DNA of 64,000 nucleotides from JAOUEA01 sp963825635 (GTDB lineage Bacteria > Actinomycetota > UBA4738 > HRBIN12), in the NCBI GenBank assembly GCA_963825635.1, contig CAWGTU010000002.1, positions 124,001 to 188,000 of the forward strand, written 5' to 3'. Positions 53,785-62,348 of this stretch are shown here, piece by piece (within the stretch, counting starts at the first letter, position 1; each line of letters opens with the position of its first letter). Position numbers and translations under genes: made by a program. A model generated the notes under the pieces. It was not told where the DNA came from. It ran no database searches and was given only the letters and a program-made list of their open reading frames with translations.

Positions 53785-54774
53785 TCAGCCCGCTCGGCCC
53801 GGTGCGGGCGCCGCCGGGACGATGGGCAGCGGCACCTGCAGGATCGCCGGCACGGCGCCGATCGTCGCGCCCACGTCCGGGTCGCCGGGGTCGTCGCCGA
53901 CGTAGGTGTAGGCCCAGGCGCCGAGTACCACGTCGTGCTGGAGCGCCCGCAGGGCGTTCAGGCCGCCCGATGGCACCGCGATTCCCGCGGCCGCGTAAGC
54001 CTGGATCACCAGCGAGGTCGAGTTCGCGTCGGTGCCGAACCCGGGCGAGTACTCCCATCCCCCGTGCATCGCGTCTCGGGCGCTCTGGAAGAACGCGAAC
54101 GGATCCTCGGTGTAGCCGTCGCGTCCCACGCGCTCGAGGGCCATCACGGCGTACGAGGTCGTGTTCGTGTCCGCCGTGAAGAAGTCGTTCGCGCCACCGT
54201 CCCAGCAGCTGTCGTCGTCCTTCGCCGGCCGGTGCGGCTTGTCGTAGGACCAGCCGCCGACGGGGCACTGAGCCGCAAGGAGCCAGTCCGTGGTGGAACG
54301 CTTCGGCTTCCCCCCGGCCGCCTCGATCGCGAGGATCGCCAGGGCCTGGTCGAACACGGTGGCCGCGCCGATCTTCCCGCTGTCCTTGATGCGGGAGCGC
54401 AGCCACCGCACGAGGTCCTGCCCGCCGAAGCTCCGTGGGTCCTTGCCGGCCGCGGCCACGGCCTGGACGACCTTCGCGACGAGCCCGACGGTGTTCACGT
54501 TCCCCCTCTGCACCTGCGTGCGCAGGTAGCCGAGGGCCGCCTTGCGGGACGGCGACTCGGCGCCCGAGGCGACGAACGCCAGCACGGCGTCGGCCGTCGA
54601 GCCGATCGGGGAGAAGGCCGGGATCGACCCGTTCGGCTTCTGCTGGGTGGTGAGGTACGCGGCGCCCGCGTCGGCGCGGTCACCATCGGTGGGTCCGCCC
54701 GCGCTCGCCGGCACGGCGAGCAGCATGAAGGCAGCGGTGAGCGTGGCGACGAACCGTCGTCGCGTCGCAAGCAT
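53785..54774 (-). CDS. Secreted alpha/alpha-barrel protein, intrinsic-factor alpha-domain-like
   Basis: 329 residues. Signal peptide (to about residue 26), then repeats of the prenyltransferase/squalene-oxidase alpha/alpha toroid (ALGYLRTQVQRGNVNTVGLVAKVVQA, QALAILAIEAAGG, GGWEYSPGFGTDANSTSLVIQAY). This fold forms the N-terminal barrel of intrinsic factor and transcobalamin. AAAGGAG precedes the ATG by 6 bases. Likely the extracellular B12 receptor. Confidence 0.82.
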   Translation of the reverse strand: MLATRRRFVATLTAAFMLLAVPASAGGPTDGDRADAGAAYLTTQQKPNGSIPAFSPIGSTADAVLAFVASGAESPSRKAALGYLRTQVQRGNVNTVGLVAKVVQAVAAAGKDPRSFGGQDLVRWLRSRIKDSGKIGAATVFDQALAILAIEAAGGKPKRSTTDWLLAAQCPVGGWSYDKPHRPAKDDDSCWDGGANDFFTADTNTTSYAVMALERVGRDGYTEDPFAFFQSARDAMHGGWEYSPGFGTDANSTSLVIQAYAAAGIAVPSGGLNALRALQHDVVLGAWAYTYVGDDPGDPDVGATIGAVPAILQVPLPIVPAAPAPGRAG

Positions 54775-54894
54775 GCGGTGCTCCTTTCCCGGGCGTCCTC
54801 GCGCCCTGTCGGAACGCTCGGATCGCGGGAACGGAAGGAGTCGCGGGGCCCGATGCGGCGCCCGGCGGCCGGCCTCCCCGAGCCTCGAGGGAGC

Positions 54895-55045
54895 GTTCAG
54901 CCTCGTGTCGCGCAGGGCGGCCTGGCTCGTCCGCCGTTGGCCTCGACGGCCTCGTGCGGACCTACAGTTGCGGGACAGCGCCGGGATCTGACCGGACTTC
55001 GCCTGCGTGACGCGGTGTGGCTCGCACGCTAGCAGAGCGGTGCAC
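54895..55045 (-). promoter_or_regulatory. Cobalamin riboswitch
   Basis: Read on the minus strand, the core GAAGTCCGGTCAGATCC, GGCGCTGTCCCGCAACTGT (rc of 54961-54988) and the B12 box GAGCCAGGCCGCCCTGCG (rc of 54911-54929) appear in the right order and spacing. It is upstream of the ECF operon, 120 bases before the first gene. Exact ends are estimated. It should turn the operon down when adenosylcobalamin is plentiful. Confidence 0.88.
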
Positions 55046-55086
55046 GGGCTCGCTACCGATGCATGGTTTCGGGCGTGACCAGCGGG

Positions 55087-55947
55087 TCAGCCGAGCCGAG
55101 GAGGCTCGTCACCTCCGGCTTCCCCCCGCAGGAACCGCTCGATCTCGGAGGCCAGCTCGTCACCGGAGGGCACGCTCTCCTCGCCGCTGATCGACTCGAG
55201 GCGTTCCAGGTATTCGCGGGCGTCCTCGTCGCTGCCGACCGCGGTGTCGAGTCGCTGGCGCTGGCTGAGGGCCTCCTCGGGAAGGTCGCCGAGGGGGAGT
55301 TCGACGCCGACGTGGCGACCGAGCTGCTCGAGCAGCGCGATGGCCCCCGCGGCGAAGGATCCGCCCACGTAGTGAGGCACCTGCGCGTAGAAGCCGACCG
55401 TTGGGATGCCTGAACTGGCGACGGCCATCTCGATCACCGACAGCGCCGCCGCCGGGACGCGCAGGAGACCCTGCGGGCCCAGGTCCACGTCGTCCTGGAG
55501 CAGACCCTCGCTCGACGCCGTCCCGAACACGTGCACCGGACGGGTGTGCGGCACGGCAGCCGGGATGGCGCCCATGCTCACCCACTGCACCACCCCGAGC
55601 CGAACGGCCGTCTCCATCACCTGCTCACCGAGCTCGCGCCACCGGAAGTCGGGCTCGGGGCCGTGGAGCACGAGCAGATCGCGGCCGCCCTCGGATCGAC
55701 GCGCGATCGAGATCTGCGGCCAATCGAGGTTGGACAGGGTGCCGTCGACCACGTCGAGCACGGGCCGGCGCGAGCGGTAGTCGAAGAGCGCGTCGGCATC
55801 GCCCGTCGCGATCGTGTCCGTGCCGTCGGTCAGCTGCTCCGCGGCGCCGGACGCCGCTCCACCCGCGTCGATCCAGCCGTCGAACGCCCCGATCATCACG
55901 GGTGCGCTCAGGGTGGGCAGGTCATCGCGGAGCCGGAAGAGGGTCAT
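55087..55947 (-). CDS. PAC2-family protein
   Basis: 286 residues of the proteasome assembly chaperone 2-like family found in actinobacteria (MIGAFDGWIDAGGAASGAAEQL, DYRSRRPVLDVVDG, ARRSEGGRDLLVLHGPEPDFRW, PTVGFYAQVPHYVGG). Function in bacteria is unsettled; an ATP-grasp or chaperone partner is suspected. The ATG at 55947 is used; TTG at 55956 is a possible earlier start. Confidence 0.88.
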   Translation of the reverse strand: MTLFRLRDDLPTLSAPVMIGAFDGWIDAGGAASGAAEQLTDGTDTIATGDADALFDYRSRRPVLDVVDGTLSNLDWPQISIARRSEGGRDLLVLHGPEPDFRWRELGEQVMETAVRLGVVQWVSMGAIPAAVPHTRPVHVFGTASSEGLLQDDVDLGPQGLLRVPAAALSVIEMAVASSGIPTVGFYAQVPHYVGGSFAAGAIALLEQLGRHVGVELPLGDLPEEALSQRQRLDTAVGSDEDAREYLERLESISGEESVPSGDELASEIERFLRGEAGGDEPPRLG

Positions 55948-56010
55948 CGCGACCAAGGATAGTCCGCGTCGCGTGCACGCCGGTCGCGGGGTGCCCGCAC
56001 GAGGGGGTCG

Positions 56011-56302
56011 TCACCCGACCTTCCGCAGATGCTCGATCTCCCGCTGGATCTGCCGCTCGCTCGGCTCACCGAGTCGGTACGTGTCCCACGCGTGGAACCC
56101 GATGCCGATGCCCCAGCCCAGCAGCGGGAAGACCGGCCAGAAGAACCCGGCGCCCGTGACGGCCCAGATGCCGATCAGCATCGCGTTCACCAGAGACGTA
56201 GGCGAGCAGGTGAGCGTGGAACTCCTGCTTCTTCTCGATGCGCTCGAGCGCGCGATCGCGGATCGACCGGTCGCCCCGCTCGGGAAGCTCGTCCTCCTTC
56301 AT
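56011..56302 (-). pseudogene. 2TM-domain protein gene with a frameshift
   Basis: MKEDELPERGDRS ... KQEFHAHLLAYV in one frame, then in the next LVNAMLIGIWAVTGAGFFW and GIGFHAWDTYRLGEPSERQIQ, together a typical ~90-residue 2TM-domain protein. One extra base around 56191-56197 breaks it. Either a recent mutation or an assembly/sequencing error. Confidence 0.7.
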
Positions 56303-56399
56303 GTCGTCACCTCCACCGGCATCGTGCGCGCCGGGCGGCGGTCACGACCGGGCGCTTCGGCCCTGCGCGCCGGGGCCCGTCGCCCCCATCCGCGCCGCT

Positions 56400-56756
56400 T
56401 CACCCCCAGAACATGCGGTCGGGATCGGCCGGCTCGAACAGCACGACGACGTTGCCTTCCCCGAGCCCGAACGCGCGCACGACAGCCTCGCCGACCGCCT
56501 CCAGCAGGGCCGGGACCTCGTCGGGTGGCCGCTCCGCGAAGACCCGCACGATCGCGGGGTGGGTCTCGGCGGGCTGGGATGGGGGCGCGATGCTTCCCTC
56601 CGCGTAGTGGCCCGGTGCGATCGGCCGGTAGATCGCCCACGTGCCCCCCGGTTCCTCGTCGAGGAACGCGGCGACCTCGGTGGTCACCGCGCCGAGCGCG
56701 GCGGAGACGTCGAGACCTCCTGCGGGCGCCAAGGCGCCGATCTCGATGATCGGCAC
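56400..56756 (-). CDS. Tautomerase-like small protein
   Basis: 118 residues starting MPIIEIGALAP, so that after Met removal Pro1 would be the general base of tautomerase-superfamily enzymes. The rest (IVRVFAERPPDEVPALLEAVGEAVVRAFGLGEGNVVVLFEP) also fits that beta-alpha-beta fold, but it is longer than 4-oxalocrotonate tautomerase. The GTG start is one base from the CMD gene stop. Confidence 0.65.
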   Translation of the reverse strand: MPIIEIGALAPAGGLDVSAALGAVTTEVAAFLDEEPGGTWAIYRPIAPGHYAEGSIAPPSQPAETHPAIVRVFAERPPDEVPALLEAVGEAVVRAFGLGEGNVVVLFEPADPDRMFWG

Positions 56757-56757
56757 C

Positions 56758-57120
56758 TCACGCCTCCCCGTCGCCGACGATCGTCTTCAGGGTCGCCATC
56801 GCGTTCATCGCGGGCGGGAACCCGGCGATCGTCGCGGTCTGCATGATCACCTCGCGAAGTTCTTCGGGCGAGAGTCCGGCCTTCAACGATGCCCGCAGGT
56901 GCTGGGGGATCTGCGACGAGCGTCCCAGGGCCACCAGGGCCGCGACCGCCGCCAGCTCCCGGTCGCGCGTCGACAGACCCGGTCTCGTGTACACATCGCC
57001 GTAGACCGTCTCGACGATGATCCGCCCGAGGTCGCCGAGCCCCTCGACGGCGCCGAGCGCCTTCTCGTCGTGTACCTCGAGGAACCGCTCCCGGCCCCGC
57101 TCGTACCGGTCCTGATCCAT
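56758..57120 (-). CDS. Carboxymuconolactone decarboxylase family protein
   Basis: 120 residues with the CMD/AhpD helical fold: RERFLEVHDEKALGAV, RPGLSTRDRELAAVAALVALG and QHLRASLKAGLSPEELREVIMQTA. No CxxC redox pair is present, so it is more like true CMD than AhpD. Coupled to the tautomerase-like gene, together suggesting aromatic or lactone catabolism. Confidence 0.85.
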   Translation of the reverse strand: MDQDRYERGRERFLEVHDEKALGAVEGLGDLGRIIVETVYGDVYTRPGLSTRDRELAAVAALVALGRSSQIPQHLRASLKAGLSPEELREVIMQTATIAGFPPAMNAMATLKTIVGDGEA

Positions 57121-57180
57121 CGTCGCCCCCCACATCGTCCGTCGGACGACCACCGTATCGCCCGGACGTCCGGGACCGGC

Positions 57181-57186
57181 TAGGGT
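57181..57186 (+). promoter_or_regulatory. Probable -10 box for leaderless methyltransferase gene
   Basis: TAGGGT ends 8 bases before the ATG at 57195, with no ribosome-binding site between. Confidence 0.45.
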
Positions 57187-57194
57187 GGCGACCC

Positions 57195-57794
57195 ATGGCC
57201 GCCCGACCCTCCGCACGTGGGTTCGATGACGCCTATATCGGCGTGCCCCCCTGGGACATCGGGCGTCCACAGCGTGTGGTGCTGTCGCTCGCGACGGCGG
57301 GCGAGTTCCGGTCTCCGGTGCTCGATGTGGGATGCGGCACGGGCGAGAACGCGCTCGCCCTCGCCGACGAGGGCCTCGAGGTGCTCGGCATCGACGCCTC
57401 GCCGCGGGCGATCGGCAAGGCGATGGACAAGGCGCGCGAGCGCGGTCTCGCATCGGCCGACTTCCTCGTCACCGACGTCTTCGGCGTCGGCGGGCTCGGC
57501 CGCCGTTTCGCCTCGGCGCTCGACTGCGGGCTGTTCCACGTGCTCGACGACCACGAGCGACCCGTGTACGCGGCGAGCCTGCGCGAGGCGTTGGAGCCTC
57601 GGGGCGTGCTGCACCTGCTCTGCTTCAGCGACGGGGAACCGCCGGGCTGGGGTCCCCGCAGGGTCGGGGAAGAGGAGCTCCGCGAGACCTTCTCGGCGGG
57701 CTGGGAGACGCGCGAGATCGTCGAGGCCGCCTTCGAGACGAACCTGGAGACCGGCGATGTGCGGGCCTGGCGCGCCACGTTCTCGAAGGCATGA
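57195..57794 (+). CDS. Class I SAM-dependent methyltransferase
   Basis: 199 residues. AdoMet motif VLDVGCGTGENALALADEG, acidic loop LGIDASPRAIGKAMDKA and FLVTDVFG are standard; FDDAYIGVPPWDIGRPQ at the start resembles thiopurine/tellurite-type methyltransferases. Substrate unknown. It overlaps the ABC ATPase gene by 4 bases and may belong to a resistance-export cluster. Confidence 0.85.
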   Translation: MAARPSARGFDDAYIGVPPWDIGRPQRVVLSLATAGEFRSPVLDVGCGTGENALALADEGLEVLGIDASPRAIGKAMDKARERGLASADFLVTDVFGVGGLGRRFASALDCGLFHVLDDHERPVYAASLREALEPRGVLHLLCFSDGEPPGWGPRRVGEEELRETFSAGWETREIVEAAFETNLETGDVRAWRATFSKA

Positions 57795-58777
57795 GCTCGA
57801 ACGACGCGTCGCCGGGGCCGGCGATCGAGGTCGCCGGGCTCACGAAGCGGTTCGGTGACCTCGCCGCGGTCGACGGGCTCTCCTTCGCCGTCCCGCGCGG
57901 GCGCGTCACGGGGTTCCTGGGGCCGAACGGCGCCGGCAAGACCACCACGATGCGCGTCGTGCTCGGCCTGGCCGCGCCGACCGAAGGTACGGCCACGATC
58001 CTGGGCAGGGCCTACTCGGCCCTCGATCAGCCGCTCGCGCACGTGGGGGCGATGCTCGAGAGCACCGGCTTCCACCCGGGACGCACGGGCCGCGACCACC
58101 TGCGCATCACGGCGAGGGCCGGGGGCATCGGCGGCGAGCGCATCGACGCCGTGCTCGACCAGGTGGCGATGCGCGAGTACGCCGATCGACGGGTGGGCGG
58201 CTACTCGAGCGGCATGCGGCAGCGGCTGGGTCTCGCGACCGCGTTGCTCGGCGACCCGGAGGTGCTCGTGCTCGACGAGCCCGGCAACGGGCTCGACCCC
58301 GCCGGCGTCGCGTGGCTGCGCGGATTCCTTCGGGCGTTCGCCGATGCAGGCCGCAGCGTCTTCGTCTCGAGCCACCTGCTCGCCGAGATGGCCCAGACCG
58401 TCGATCGCCTCGTCGTGATCGATCGCGGCCGGCTCGTGCGAGAGGGGCCCGTGGAGGCCATCACCTCGTCGGTGGCCCGGGACGTCGTCGTGCGATCGCC
58501 CGACGTGGCGAGGCTCGGCGTCTCCCTGGAGGCGGCGGGCGCGACGGTCTCGGCGGGCGACGACCCCGCCGCGATCTCCGTGGCGGGCCTGCCGATCGAG
58601 CAGGTCGGGGAGATCGCGGCGACCGAACGTGCCGTGCTGCACGAGCTGCGCAGCCGGGAGGCGTCGCTCGAGGAAGCGTTCCTGCAGCTCACCGGCGGCG
58701 AGGGCGGCGAAGCCGGCGAGGGTCCCGAACGGCCGCCGGCGCCCGCGATCCCGCCTCCACCACAGGACGCCCGGTGA
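57791..58777 (+). CDS. ABC exporter ATPase
   Basis: 328 residues of the DrrA/CcmA-like group. Walker A LGPNGAGKTTTMR, signature YSSGMRQRLGLATALLG and Walker B VLVLDEPGNGLDP are intact; the C-terminal ~70 residues form the usual regulatory extension, ending in a Pro-rich tail. Coupled to the permease by a 4-base overlap. Confidence 0.9.
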   Translation: MSSNDASPGPAIEVAGLTKRFGDLAAVDGLSFAVPRGRVTGFLGPNGAGKTTTMRVVLGLAAPTEGTATILGRAYSALDQPLAHVGAMLESTGFHPGRTGRDHLRITARAGGIGGERIDAVLDQVAMREYADRRVGGYSSGMRQRLGLATALLGDPEVLVLDEPGNGLDPAGVAWLRGFLRAFADAGRSVFVSSHLLAEMAQTVDRLVVIDRGRLVREGPVEAITSSVARDVVVRSPDVARLGVSLEAAGATVSAGDDPAAISVAGLPIEQVGEIAATERAVLHELRSREASLEEAFLQLTGGEGGEAGEGPERPPAPAIPPPPQDAR

Positions 58778-59538
58778 GCGCCGTGCTCCGGCTCGTCGGC
58801 GTCGAGATCGCCAAGGTGCGCTCGACCCGCATGTGGATCGGACTGCTGCTCGGCGCGGTCGGCCTCGCCGCCCTCGGCGCGATCGCCACCCTTGCGATCG
58901 CGGGCACCCCGGACGGTCTCGAGGCGGGGCTCACGCCGATCGAGACCGTCGAGGACGTGAGCGACTTCGTCACCACGGGGTCGATCGCCGGCGTGTTCGC
59001 CCTCGTGCTCGGGGCGACCGCGATGACCACGGAGCATCGCCACCGAACGCTGTCGGGCACGTTCCTCGCCGCCCCGAAGCGGTGGCCGGTCGTCGTGGCG
59101 AAGGTGATCGGGTACGGCGTCGCGGGGTTCGCCTTCGGGGTGGTCGGCGGCCTGATCCCGCTCGTCGCCGTCGCGGTGAAGTTCGCGGTCGGTGGCGAGG
59201 TGGTGCCGTTCGGCGCGTCCGTGGTCGTGGCGGTCCTCGCCGTGGGTGCGGGAGCCGCGTTCTCCGCAGCGATGGGTGCGGCCGCCGGCGCCGCGCTCCG
59301 CAGCCAGCTGATCGCGATCATCGGGGTGCTCGGGTGGACGCTGGTGGTCGAGTCGCTCGTCGGGGCGATCCTGCCCGCGACCGTGAAGTGGTTCCCGTTC
59401 TCGGGGCTCGCGACGTCGCTCACACAGACCGGGACGGATCTGCTCTCGCCGGGGGCGGCGGGTCTCGTGATGGTCCTCTACCTCGCGATCGCGCTCGGCG
59501 CCGGCCTGGCGGTCACGATGGCTCGCGACGTCGAGTGA
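58774..59538 (+). CDS. ABC-2 type exporter permease
   Basis: 254 residues, about six membrane segments (RMWIGLLLGAVGLAALGAIATLAIAG, VFALVLGATAMTTEHRHRTLSGTFL). The short EHRHRT loop is typical of ABC-2 permeases. Pairs with the preceding ATPase; substrate unknown, perhaps an antibiotic or lipid. Confidence 0.85.
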   Translation: MSAVLRLVGVEIAKVRSTRMWIGLLLGAVGLAALGAIATLAIAGTPDGLEAGLTPIETVEDVSDFVTTGSIAGVFALVLGATAMTTEHRHRTLSGTFLAAPKRWPVVVAKVIGYGVAGFAFGVVGGLIPLVAVAVKFAVGGEVVPFGASVVVAVLAVGAGAAFSAAMGAAAGAALRSQLIAIIGVLGWTLVVESLVGAILPATVKWFPFSGLATSLTQTGTDLLSPGAAGLVMVLYLAIALGAGLAVTMARDVE

Positions 59539-59560
59539 CGCTCTCGTGCGGGTGGCGTCA
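59536..59560. terminator. Compact hairpin holding both convergent stop codons
   Basis: TGACGC, thirteen bases, GCGTCA. The left arm begins with the permease TGA and the right arm ends with the GNAT gene's stop. Confidence 0.45.
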
Positions 59561-60370
59561 GCCCGTCGGGACCGACGCCGCGCAGGCGGTGCCCACCCGC
59601 CGGAAACCCACCCTCGCGTACACCCGGGCCACGTCGTCGTCGTCGGCCGACAGGAACACGGTCTCGACCCCCCGTTCGAGGGCGTCGGCGACCAACGCTC
59701 CGGTCACGGCGGCCCCGAGCCCTCGCCGCCGGAAGGCGGGCAGCGTCGCGACACCGACGATCTCGCTCGCGCCGTCGAGCGGCTGGTGCCAGCCCACGGC
59801 CGCGAGGACCCCCGAGACGCGGGCCGCGGCGGCCACGGTGAGGCCGGCCAGCATGCGACCTCGCTGAAACGCGATCGTGTCCGCGCTCTGCCTCGCAGCC
59901 GCAGCCGCGGCATCGGCCGCCCCGGGCGTGCCGGTCCCGGTCCCAGGTGCGGCGAACCCCACCTCGGCGACGGCGCTGAGTGCGGCCAGGTCGTCGTCCG
60001 GGTCGACGATGCCGACCTCGACACCCTCGGGCGCCCCAGGGGTCGGCGCATCGTCGGCCAGGACCATCAGCGGATGATCGACGACCCGCATGCCATCGGC
60101 GGCGACGGCCTGGCCCACGTCGGGGCTGAGCTCGTCGATCCATTCGAAAGCCTCCGGCTGCGAGAGCGCGCGCTGACGGTTCCGAACGGCGCGGACCGCG
60201 TCGATCGTGAACCCGGCGACACCGGAGGACGGCCGGGCGTAGTAGCGCCACCCGTGCCCCTCGTTCAGGAACAACGTGAATGGACCGATCGCCTCGGCTG
60301 TGGCTCCGGTCCTGGGCGCCGCATCCAGGTACGCGTCGATCCGGTGCAGGAGATCGAGGTCGGCGGGCAT
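59558..60370 (-). CDS. GNAT-family acetyltransferase
   Basis: 270 residues. The C-terminal half is a GNAT domain with the acetyl-CoA loop FRRRGLGAAVTGALVADALERG and the C-terminal RVYARVGFRRVG; the N-terminal ~110 residues are a less conserved second domain. Substrate unknown. Confidence 0.85.
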   Translation of the reverse strand: MPADLDLLHRIDAYLDAAPRTGATAEAIGPFTLFLNEGHGWRYYARPSSGVAGFTIDAVRAVRNRQRALSQPEAFEWIDELSPDVGQAVAADGMRVVDHPLMVLADDAPTPGAPEGVEVGIVDPDDDLAALSAVAEVGFAAPGTGTGTPGAADAAAAAARQSADTIAFQRGRMLAGLTVAAAARVSGVLAAVGWHQPLDGASEIVGVATLPAFRRRGLGAAVTGALVADALERGVETVFLSADDDDVARVYARVGFRRVGTACAASVPTG

Positions 60371-60401
60371 CTCGGCGCGCAGCCTACCCCGCCTCGTCCA
60401 C

Positions 60402-60415
60402 TCGACCTAGGTCGA
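60402..60415. promoter_or_regulatory. 14-base perfect palindrome
   Basis: TCGACCTAGGTCGA in the 185-base divergent gap between the GNAT gene and the membrane-protein gene at 60556. Possible operator. Confidence 0.4.
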
Positions 60416-60555
60416 AGGTCTCGAAGTCGCCTCCCCCGTAGGGAAGGGGACTGTTCCGTTGCCCCGCACCCCGTGTAGCGTACGAGTGGACCGGTTCGTG
60501 CTCATGCGGCCGTACCGCATCGGTGTCGCACCGGACTGAGAAGGAGAGGCCCCTG

Positions 60556-62199
60556 ATGACCCGATACCTGTGCGCCCACCCCGGCCACGAGCGGAAGAGC
60601 CGGGCTCGGGCGGTCGACGTGACCGCCCAGGTCCGTCTCGAACGCGAGTTCCTGCCCAGAGAGTCCGCCTACCTCGCGTCGACCGAGGACGTGATCGCCA
60701 GGGTGGCCGCGTTGCGCACCGGCGACCCGGTCGATCGGCTCGCCCAGGTTCGCCGCGTGTTGACCGGCACCACGGCCCCGATCGACGTTCCGGTCGTGCT
60801 CGCCGCGAGCCAGACCGACCGTGTTCCGGGGCTGTACGAGCTCGACGAGCTCCGGCGCAGCGATCCAGCGATCGAGGGTCTGATCGATCGGCGCTTCCAC
60901 CCCGCCCCCGGCGGCGACGACGTCGTGGTGCTGACCGATGTGCAGACCCCGCCGTCATCGACGCCGTCGCCCGCGACGGAGACGATCACCGCCACCCAGC
61001 TCGAGCAGGTGCAGCGGGCACGTGTGTTGCCGCAGGGCCTGTTCCCGGTGATGGAGCTGTCGGCGCGCATCGCCGACGCACAGCCCACAGACGAGGCGAT
61101 CGTCGAGGCGATCAGGTCGACCCAGACGATGGGGACACCGCTCGATGAGCGCACCGGTCCGTGGCGCGTGGTGATCGAGTGTCCGACACCGATCGGTGAC
61201 CCCCCGGTGAGCCATCGCGTGATCTTCACCGGCACGGGCGACCACGAGCCGGCCGAGGTGCTCGGCACACCCGCGGTCGGATGGGACGTCTCGCTCGAGG
61301 ACGCGGCGGGCGCCGACCTCGCGCCCCCCGCACCGAGCCACCGCGCGGAGCGACGCCTCAAGGCGGTGCTGATCGCCGAGGTCGCCGTCGCCACGCTCGT
61401 CGTGGTGCTCGCCTGGGCCTCCGGCGCGCTCGCCCACGCCGTGCGCGAGACGCCCGGGTGGCTCGGCTTCGCCGCGACGATCGGGGTCGCGGCGATCGCG
61501 ATCGGCCTGATCGGCCTGCTCGGGCGCAGCGACGCCGACGGCAACGCCAACGACACGTTCGTGCTGCGTCGCCACTACGCGAGTCGCACCCAGATGCTCG
61601 CCACCTCGACGATGATCTCGGCGGGCATCTTCGCGCTCGCGCTGGCATCGGCGATCGTCCCACCTGTGCTCGACGCGGAACCGCCCGTGCCCGCCCCGAT
61701 CATCACGTTCGCAGCAGGCAACCGCGTCGTCACGGCGACGGTGCAGGTCGACGGACGCGATCTCGCGACCGACGACGTCGTGACCGTGGAGATGCGCCAG
61801 TACTCGGCCGAAGAGGCCGAGGGAGTGTTGATCGGACGCGTCACCGCGACCGGCGATTCCGCCGGACGGGTGCTCGTGAGCGAGGCGATGGCGTTGGACC
61901 GCGGGGCGCGCTACATGAGCGTGCTCGTCACGGTGGGCGACCGGTCGGCCCAGGCGTGCACGCCGGCGGGCGCGAGCGGCGCCGGGTGCACGATCGTGTC
62001 GGTGCCGCCTCTGGGAGCCGGCATCATCCGGTTCGTGCCGCGCGAGTCCCTCGACGCGCTGCTCGAGGAGACCGTGCCGACGGCGAGCCCGACACTGTCG
62101 CCCTCGATCGCTCCGACCACGGCACCGTCGGTCACGCCGAGCCCGGTCGCCTCGATCTCGCCCGAGGCCACGGTCTCGGTCTCGGTCTCCCCGGCGTAG
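60556..62199 (+). CDS. Unknown multi-domain membrane protein
   Basis: 547 residues, not recognised. The first ~270 are soluble (RYLCAHPGHERKSR start, several beta-rich stretches), then about three to four membrane helices (VLIAEVAVATLVVVLAWAS, TIGVAAIAIGLIGLLG, SAGIFALALASAIVP), then a beta-sandwich-like outer domain and a long Ser/Thr/Pro-rich tail ending SVSVSPA. AAGGAGAGG precedes the ATG by 6 bases. The tail suggests glycosylation or a cell-wall spacer. Confidence 0.7.
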   Translation: MTRYLCAHPGHERKSRARAVDVTAQVRLEREFLPRESAYLASTEDVIARVAALRTGDPVDRLAQVRRVLTGTTAPIDVPVVLAASQTDRVPGLYELDELRRSDPAIEGLIDRRFHPAPGGDDVVVLTDVQTPPSSTPSPATETITATQLEQVQRARVLPQGLFPVMELSARIADAQPTDEAIVEAIRSTQTMGTPLDERTGPWRVVIECPTPIGDPPVSHRVIFTGTGDHEPAEVLGTPAVGWDVSLEDAAGADLAPPAPSHRAERRLKAVLIAEVAVATLVVVLAWASGALAHAVRETPGWLGFAATIGVAAIAIGLIGLLGRSDADGNANDTFVLRRHYASRTQMLATSTMISAGIFALALASAIVPPVLDAEPPVPAPIITFAAGNRVVTATVQVDGRDLATDDVVTVEMRQYSAEEAEGVLIGRVTATGDSAGRVLVSEAMALDRGARYMSVLVTVGDRSAQACTPAGASGAGCTIVSVPPLGAGIIRFVPRESLDALLEETVPTASPTLSPSIAPTTAPSVTPSPVASISPEATVSVSVSPA

Positions 62200-62348
62200 C
62201 GGGGCGACGACGGGTCGGCACGGTTGCGTCGGCCCGACGTCCCTCGCCTGGGGGATGCCCGCGCACCACCGACGTTCGGACCATCGGCCGAGCACATCTC
62301 CGCCGTGTTCCCGATGTGGCGGGCCACGACGGCTGACAGTGTCGGGGG

